A DNA stretch of 64,000 nucleotides from Micromonospora chokoriensis (GTDB lineage: Bacteria; Actinomycetota; Actinomycetes; Mycobacteriales; Micromonosporaceae): positions 47,135 through 111,134 of the forward strand of contig NZ_JOAN01000021.1 in NCBI RefSeq assembly GCF_000718555.1, given 5' to 3'. Each line of letters opens with the position of its first letter. The first letter of the stretch is position 1. Of the stretch, positions 59,298-64,000 are shown piece by piece. The position numbers and the translations under genes are program-made. The notes under the pieces were generated by a model. The model was not told where the DNA came from, made no database searches, and saw nothing but the letters and a program-made list of their open reading frames with translations.

Positions 59298-60026
59298 TCA
59301 GCGCACCCCGCCGTAGACGGTGCCGGTGGCAGTCTCGGCGAGCAGGCTGTCGTCGGCGAACGCGCCATCCCGCATCGAGATCACCCGGTCGGCGACCGCC
59401 GCGATCCGGGGATCGTGCGTGACCACCACGAGGGTCTGCCCGGTGTTGCGCAGCTCCTCGAAGAGTCGCAGCACCTCCAGGGTGGCGGCGCTGTCCAGGT
59501 TGCCGGTTGGTTCGTCGGCCAACACCACCTGCGGCTCGTTGCTCATCGCCCGGGCGATGGCGACGCGCTGGCGCTGGCCGCCGGACAGGGCCGAGGGCAG
59601 GTGCGTGGCACGGTCGGCCAGCCCGACCTGGTCGAGCAGGTGCAGGGCCCGGCGGCGGGCTCGGCCCGGCGACCGACCGGCCAGCAGCGCGGCCATCTCG
59701 ACGTTCTCCACGGCGGTGAGTTCGTCCATGAGATGGAAGGACTGGAAGACGAGACCGACGGTGTCCCGCCGCAGCCGCGACAGGGCCCGCTCGCTCAGCG
59801 TGTCGATCCGACGGCCGGCCAGCCACACCTCGCCGTCGCTGGGGCGCTGTAGCCCGCCGAGCAGGTGCAGCAGGGTGGACTTGCCGCACCCGCTGGGGCC
59901 CATGATGGCCAACGTCTGACCCGACGGCACCTCCAGGTCGACCTCGTCGACTGCGCGTACCAGCGTGTTGTCCCAGCCGTACCACTTGGACAACCGCCGC
60001 GTCCGCAGCGCCGTCGACCCGTTCAT
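59298..60026 (-). CDS. ABC transporter ATP-binding protein (MacB/LolD type)
   Basis: A 242-residue ATPase. Walker A GPSGCGKST, Q-loop FQSFHLMDELT, signature LSGGQRQRVAIARA, Walker B VVLADEPTGNLDS and H-loop VTHDPRI are all intact. It belongs to the MacB/LolD group that works with FtsX-type permeases to move lipids, peptides or antibiotics by mechanotransmission. ATG 60026 overlaps the stop of the PadR gene (ATGA at 60023-60026). Its downstream permease is badly truncated, so this ATPase may have lost its proper partner. Confidence 0.93.
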   Translation of the reverse strand: MNGSTALRTRRLSKWYGWDNTLVRAVDEVDLEVPSGQTLAIMGPSGCGKSTLLHLLGGLQRPSDGEVWLAGRRIDTLSERALSRLRRDTVGLVFQSFHLMDELTAVENVEMAALLAGRSPGRARRRALHLLDQVGLADRATHLPSALSGGQRQRVAIARAMSNEPQVVLADEPTGNLDSAATLEVLRLFEELRNTGQTLVVVTHDPRIAAVADRVISMRDGAFADDSLLAETATGTVYGGVR

Positions 60027-60562
60027 GCCCCCGCCTTCCGTCCCGCTCGACCACTCTCGGACCACGTGCGCTCGCACGCCTCCAGCCACTCCAGATCAGC
60101 CCGCAGTCGCAGCACGACGCCCTCCAACAGCAACCCGGCGACCGGATCCACCGACCGCTCCAACGCCGCACGTTGCGCGTCGCGCAGACGACGCAGCACC
60201 TCACGGCGCTGCGCGTCCACCAACGCCACCGGATCGGCCAACCGGGCAGCCGCGGCGGCGACCAGCTTCAGGTGAAACTCGGTGAGGTCCGGCTTCGGCC
60301 AGCTCACCTCGGTCAGCCAGCCGGTGACCCGCTGCTGCCCGGCCGGGGTCAACGCGTAGACCCGTCGGTCGGGCCGGTCCGGCAGGCCCTCGGCCCGTTC
60401 CGAGGTCACCAGCCCGGCCTTCGCCAACCGGGCCAACGTCACGTAGACCTGCCCCGCGTTCATCGCCTCGCCGAGCGGGCCGAGCGCGTTGCGCATCCGG
60501 CTGCGCAGCTCGTACCCGTGTGCCGGCTCTTTGGCCAGCATGGCCAGCACCACGTCCTGCAC
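60023..60562 (-). CDS. PadR-family transcriptional repressor
   Basis: A 179-residue regulator. VLAMLAKEPAHGYELRSRMRNALG, then NAGQVYVTLARLAKAGLVTSE, then RRVYALTPAGQQRVTGWL form the PadR winged helix; the C-terminal half is a helical dimerisation region (RREVLRRLRDAQRAALERSVD). GTG 60562 has GAGGAG upstream. It heads an operon with an ABC ATPase and a permease remnant, a typical drug-responsive arrangement in which PadR represses its own operon. A 19-bp palindrome (60591-60609) lies just upstream. Confidence 0.9.
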   Translation of the reverse strand: MQDVVLAMLAKEPAHGYELRSRMRNALGPLGEAMNAGQVYVTLARLAKAGLVTSERAEGLPDRPDRRVYALTPAGQQRVTGWLTEVSWPKPDLTEFHLKLVAAAAARLADPVALVDAQRREVLRRLRDAQRAALERSVDPVAGLLLEGVVLRLRADLEWLEACERTWSESGRAGRKAGA

Positions 60563-60590
60563 CCCGGCACACTCCTCGAATCGACCGCTA

Positions 60591-60609
60591 ATAGATAACC
60601 GCTAGCTAT
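60591..60609. promoter_or_regulatory. Palindrome between padR and the STAND gene
   Basis: ATAGATAACCGCTAGCTAT has matching outer ATAG/CTAT and inner TA..C.G..TA symmetry, as in PadR operators. It lies 28 bases before the PadR start and 56 before the divergent ATPase start, so it could control both. Confidence 0.55.
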
Positions 60610-60665
60610 GGCACTGTCAAATCTCGACGCCCGCCGTCGGTGGGGTCCAGTACGGTCTGGAAACC

Positions 60666-63600
60666 ATGGACGCGCTCGGCGACGCCATCATCGGGCGGGA
60701 TCACCCCGCGGGCCTGCTGCGCGCCGAGCTGGATCGCGCCACCACCAGCCACGGCGGTCTCGTGCTGGTCACCGGCGAGCCGGGCATCGGCAAGACGACC
60801 CTCGTCACGTCGGCAGCCCGGGAGGCCCGGCAGCGAGGCGCGTTGGTGCTCGGTGCCGCCTGCTGGGATTCCGACAGCGCCCCCGGCTACTGGCCGTGGG
60901 TGCAGGTGCTGCGCGGCCTGCGGCGCTCCGCCGACGACTGGGCGGTGGCGCGGCAGTCCGCCGAGCCGGCCCTCGCCGCCCTGCTCGGCCAGCCCGACAC
61001 CAGCGGCGAGCAGCCCGGTCGCCTTGTCGGTTGGGCCGGCGTCGACCCGGGTGAGGACGTCGCCGACCAGGAGGCGTTCGCGCTGTACGACGCGGTGACC
61101 GCTGCGTTGGTCGCCGTCTCGCAGCACCGGCCGGTCGTGGTCGTCCTCGACGACCTGCACTGGGCCGACCCGGCCTCACTGCGGTTGCTGAGCTTCACCG
61201 CGCAGCACACCTGGTTCGAGCGGCTCCTGCTGATCGGCACCTACCGCGACGCCGAGGTCGAGTCGGGGGAGCACCCGCTGCGCCCCCTGCTGATGCCGCT
61301 GGTCGCGAAGGCCACCACGATCACCCTCACCGGCCTCTCCCGCGACGAGGTGGCCGCGCTGATGGCCCGTACCGCCGGGCGGGAGCCCGAGGCCGCCCTG
61401 GTCGACGAGGTGCATCGGCGTACCGGCGGCAACCCGTTCTTCGTCGAGCAGACCGCGCGGCTGTGGCACGCCGACGACGCGGTCGGCGCGATCGCACCCG
61501 GCGTACGGGAAGCGGTGCGCCGCCGCCTGGCCCAACTGCCCGCCGCCGTGGTCGAGGCGCTGACCGTCGCCGCCGTGCTGGGTCGAGAATTCCACCGTCA
61601 GGTCCTCGCGGCGTGCGTGGCCGCCCCGGCGGCGCAGGTCGACCGGCTGCTCGACCGGGCGGTGACCGCCCGACTGGTGAACGCCCGGGGCGGCGGGCGC
61701 TTCGCCTTCGCCCACGACCTGGTCCGCGAGACCCTCTACGACGGCCTGACCGACGACGACCGGCGGGCCCGGCACGGCGCTGTCGTCCGGGCGGTCGACG
61801 ACCTGCGAGAGCTCACCGATCGACTGATCCCGGCCGACCTCGCCCGGCACGCCTATCTCGCCGGTCCCGCGCTCGACCCGGCCCGGGTGGCCACGCTGCT
61901 GGTCGCCGCCGGGCGGGACGCGTTCGCCCGGCTGGCCGGCGACGAGGCCGCTGTGCACTTTCGACGAGCCCTCGAAGTCGTCGAGGACCGGGCTCAACGG
62001 GTGCGGATCCTCGTCGAGTTCGCCGAGGCGCACTACCACCACGCCGGCCGGGAAGAGGTCGTGCGACTGCTGGCCGAGGCCGCCCGGCTGGCCCGTTCAC
62101 TCGATGACCCGGTGTTGCTGGCCCGGGTCGCGCTCACCGTGAACCGGGCCCGCCAGGTGGAGACCGCCCACTCGATCGAGGCGGCCGAGCTGGTGCGCGA
62201 GGCGTACCGGCGGTTGATCGGCGAACCGGACGCCACCGCGACGGTCGGGGCCCTGGTCGCCGACCTGATCACCGCCACCGAGACGATCGCCCGTCGAGGG
62301 CAGGACGACGAGGCGCTCACCTTCAGCCTCTGGGCCCGCCACGACACAACCTGGGGGCTCGGCACCGCCGCGACCCGAGCCGCGCTCACCGCCGAGATCC
62401 GGGACGTGGCCCGCCGCACGGGCGACCGGGAGACCGAGCTGTGGGCGACCTCGCTGCGCTGGGTGGCGCTGCTGGAGTTGGGTGATCCGCGCTTCGCCGA
62501 GGAGTTCACCATCTTCGTCGACGCCGACGGGCAGGGCGACTTCGCCCGACACCGGATGGCCGCGGCCGTCGACAGCGGGATCATCGCGGCGTTCCGGGGT
62601 GACTTCGCCAAGGCCGACGAGCGGTTCGCCGTGCTCAGCGATCATGCCGACCCGGGCCACGCCGAGTTCGGGTTCATGGGCCACCACCTGCGCTGGTCCC
62701 GGCTGCTGCTGCAGGGTCGGTTCGCCGAGGCCGACACACTCCTGGACGGGTTGGCCCCGATCGACTACCCCTACCGGGAGCTGCTGCGGGCGATCACCGC
62801 GGCGGAGCGTGGCGACGGTGCGACGACGATCCAGCTGATCACCGGCATCGAGGCTGCCGCCATCCGGTACCCGCGTCCGGTGTCGCCACTCTGGCTACGG
62901 CTACGGGCGCAGGCCGCCGCCGCGTCCGCCGACCCCAGGCGCTGCGACGACGCGCGGGCCGCGCTCGCCGCGCACCGTGGCGAGTGGACGGTGGGTCTCT
63001 TCGGCTGCGACATCAGTGGCCCGGTCGACCACTGGCTGGCGCTGATCGACGCCGCCCAGGCACGCTGGGACGACGCCATCGCCGGCTTCACCGCCGCTCG
63101 GGACTCCGCCGATCGGCTGGGCTCCCGGCCCTGGTCGCTGCTCGCCCGTACCGGGTTGGCGAACGCCCTCGCCAGTCGAGGTCACCCAGCCGACACCGCG
63201 ACGTCGACCGCGCTGCGCGCCGCCGCCGTCCAGGAGGCGACCGCCCTCGGCATGACGCAGGTGCTCCACCGCCTCGATGCCCGCACGACCGCCGACGCCG
63301 ACCGCCCAGCCCAGGCCACCGCGCCAGCGCAGGCAGATGTGCCTGGTCAGGCCGTCGCGTTCGGCCAGGCTGCTCGGCCTGGCCAGGTGGTCGCGCCCGG
63401 CCAGGCCGTGCCGGTCGCGCCTGCCACCGAGGGGTACGAGTTTCGGCGCGACGGGCCGGTCTGGCAGCTCACGTACGCCGGTGTGGTGGTGCACCTGCCC
63501 GACGCCAAGGGGCTGCACGATCTGCACCTGCTGCTCAGTCGGCCGGGCAGCGACGTGCCGGCGGTCGAGTTGCTCGACCCGGCCGCCGGGCCGGAGCTGG

Positions 63601-63977
63601 TCGCCGCCCGTCGGTTGGGTGCCGACCCGGTCCTCGACGACGAGGCGAAGGCCCGCTACCGGCGGCACCTGGCCCGCCTCGACGAGGAGATCGACCGGGC
63701 CGCCGCCCGCGACGACGACCGCAAGGTGTCCATGCTGGACGCCGAGCGGGGTGCGTTGCTCGACGAGTTGCGTACCGCAGCGGGGCTTGCCGGTCGGAGC
63801 CGCCGGCTGGGCGACGAGGCCGAGCGGGCCCGCAAGACGGTGACCGCGCGAATCCGCGACACGCTACGCAAGCTCGACGACCGACACCCACCCCTGGCGA
63901 GCCACCTACGCGCCTGCGTCTCCACCGGCACCACCTGCCGCTACCTACCCCCCGAGCCCCCGCCCTGGCAGCTCTAA
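60666..63977 (+). CDS. Large STAND/AAA-type ATPase regulator-like protein
   Basis: A 1103-residue protein. The N-terminal NTPase has Walker A TGEPGIGKTTL (~36-46), Walker B VVVVLDDLHWADP, and a winged-helix/arm region with RTGGNPFFVEQ, like MalT/LuxR-LAL regulators. Residues ~380-880 are TPR-like helices. A linker near 880-920 repeats a six-residue pattern ending GQA (VPGQAV AFGQAA RPGQVV APGQAV). The C-terminal ~180 residues (PVWQLTYAGVVVHLPDAKGLHDL, ..HLARLDEEIDRAAARDDDRKV.., ETVTARIRDTLRKLDD) are not a LuxR HTH but a helical module seen in related actinobacterial ATPases. Function unknown; a signalling role is likely. ATG 60666. Confidence 0.85.
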   Translation: MDALGDAIIGRDHPAGLLRAELDRATTSHGGLVLVTGEPGIGKTTLVTSAAREARQRGALVLGAACWDSDSAPGYWPWVQVLRGLRRSADDWAVARQSAEPALAALLGQPDTSGEQPGRLVGWAGVDPGEDVADQEAFALYDAVTAALVAVSQHRPVVVVLDDLHWADPASLRLLSFTAQHTWFERLLLIGTYRDAEVESGEHPLRPLLMPLVAKATTITLTGLSRDEVAALMARTAGREPEAALVDEVHRRTGGNPFFVEQTARLWHADDAVGAIAPGVREAVRRRLAQLPAAVVEALTVAAVLGREFHRQVLAACVAAPAAQVDRLLDRAVTARLVNARGGGRFAFAHDLVRETLYDGLTDDDRRARHGAVVRAVDDLRELTDRLIPADLARHAYLAGPALDPARVATLLVAAGRDAFARLAGDEAAVHFRRALEVVEDRAQRVRILVEFAEAHYHHAGREEVVRLLAEAARLARSLDDPVLLARVALTVNRARQVETAHSIEAAELVREAYRRLIGEPDATATVGALVADLITATETIARRGQDDEALTFSLWARHDTTWGLGTAATRAALTAEIRDVARRTGDRETELWATSLRWVALLELGDPRFAEEFTIFVDADGQGDFARHRMAAAVDSGIIAAFRGDFAKADERFAVLSDHADPGHAEFGFMGHHLRWSRLLLQGRFAEADTLLDGLAPIDYPYRELLRAITAAERGDGATTIQLITGIEAAAIRYPRPVSPLWLRLRAQAAAASADPRRCDDARAALAAHRGEWTVGLFGCDISGPVDHWLALIDAAQARWDDAIAGFTAARDSADRLGSRPWSLLARTGLANALASRGHPADTATSTALRAAAVQEATALGMTQVLHRLDARTTADADRPAQATAPAQADVPGQAVAFGQAARPGQVVAPGQAVPVAPATEGYEFRRDGPVWQLTYAGVVVHLPDAKGLHDLHLLLSRPGSDVPAVELLDPAAGPELVAARRLGADPVLDDEAKARYRRHLARLDEEIDRAAARDDDRKVSMLDAERGALLDELRTAAGLAGRSRRLGDEAERARKTVTARIRDTLRKLDDRHPPLASHLRACVSTGTTCRYLPPEPPPWQL

Positions 63978-64000
63978 CCCCACCCCACCCCACCCCCCTC

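Overview
The window is high-G+C actinobacterial chromosome, most like Micromonospora or a close relative. The evidence is the ftsX-smpB-ssrA order, frequent GTG starts, strong G/C at third codon positions, a gene pair for 10-methyl-branched fatty acids (typical of this group), and many secreted polysaccharide-active proteins with Pro/Thr linkers. This is inferred from gene content and family memory; no search was run.

Layout. 0-2 kb: end of ftsX, smpB and the tmRNA gene. 2-6.4 kb: two envelope proteins, a benzoylformate-decarboxylase-like enzyme with one altered catalytic residue, a YqgE/AlgH protein and tRNA-Ala(GGC). 6.4-10.1 kb: a cellulose block, with a secreted GH5 cellulase under a LacI-type operator, the cysteine-free form of ribosomal protein L36, and a membrane-anchored AA10 LPMO. 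10-18 kb: aldo/keto reductase, hemerythrin, a MoxR-ATPase/VWA pair, a GlxA-type regulator and an MFS transporter. 18-24 kb: ricin-lectin protein, the bfaA/bfaB-like pair, and an HTH regulator coupled to a double SRPBCC protein. 24-35 kb: GGDEF-EAL protein, TipA-like MerR regulator, class A beta-lactamase fold protein, gluconokinase, and two related membrane proteins with long proline-rich tails.

35-44.4 kb is the most unusual part: a putative DNA-modification/defence island. A minus-strand operon (unknown protein, ParB-like protein, SNF2 helicase, DUF3883 PD-(D/E)XK-like protein, then an HNH endonuclease) faces a plus-strand C5-cytosine methyltransferase and a Vsr-type endonuclease. Three consecutive junctions overlap, so the first four operon genes are probably translationally coupled. 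I do not recognise the combination as DISARM, BREX, Dnd or a classical R-M system. A degenerate stretch of about 1.1 kb separates the two arms, and the methyltransferase uses more A/T-ended codons than its neighbours, which suggests horizontal acquisition.

44.4-54 kb: an HTH regulator/phosphotransferase pair, a second phosphotransferase-like gene, a flavoprotein, a flavohaemoglobin-like protein, a CPA1 antiporter and actinobacterial small-protein families. 54-64 kb: an FN3-CBM3 secreted protein, a secreted protein of three 88-residue repeats, a PIN/Xre-ImmA toxin-antitoxin-like pair, an OGG-fold glycosylase-like protein, a PadR-ABC operon whose permease is a deletion remnant, and a large STAND-type ATPase.

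Three intergenic sites carry members of one hairpin family (near 15.7, 29.4 and 50.3 kb) with conserved ends and, in two copies, a co-varying centre. A different stem of about 29 bp lies near 23.4 kb. Several regulator genes have a clear palindrome at their own start.
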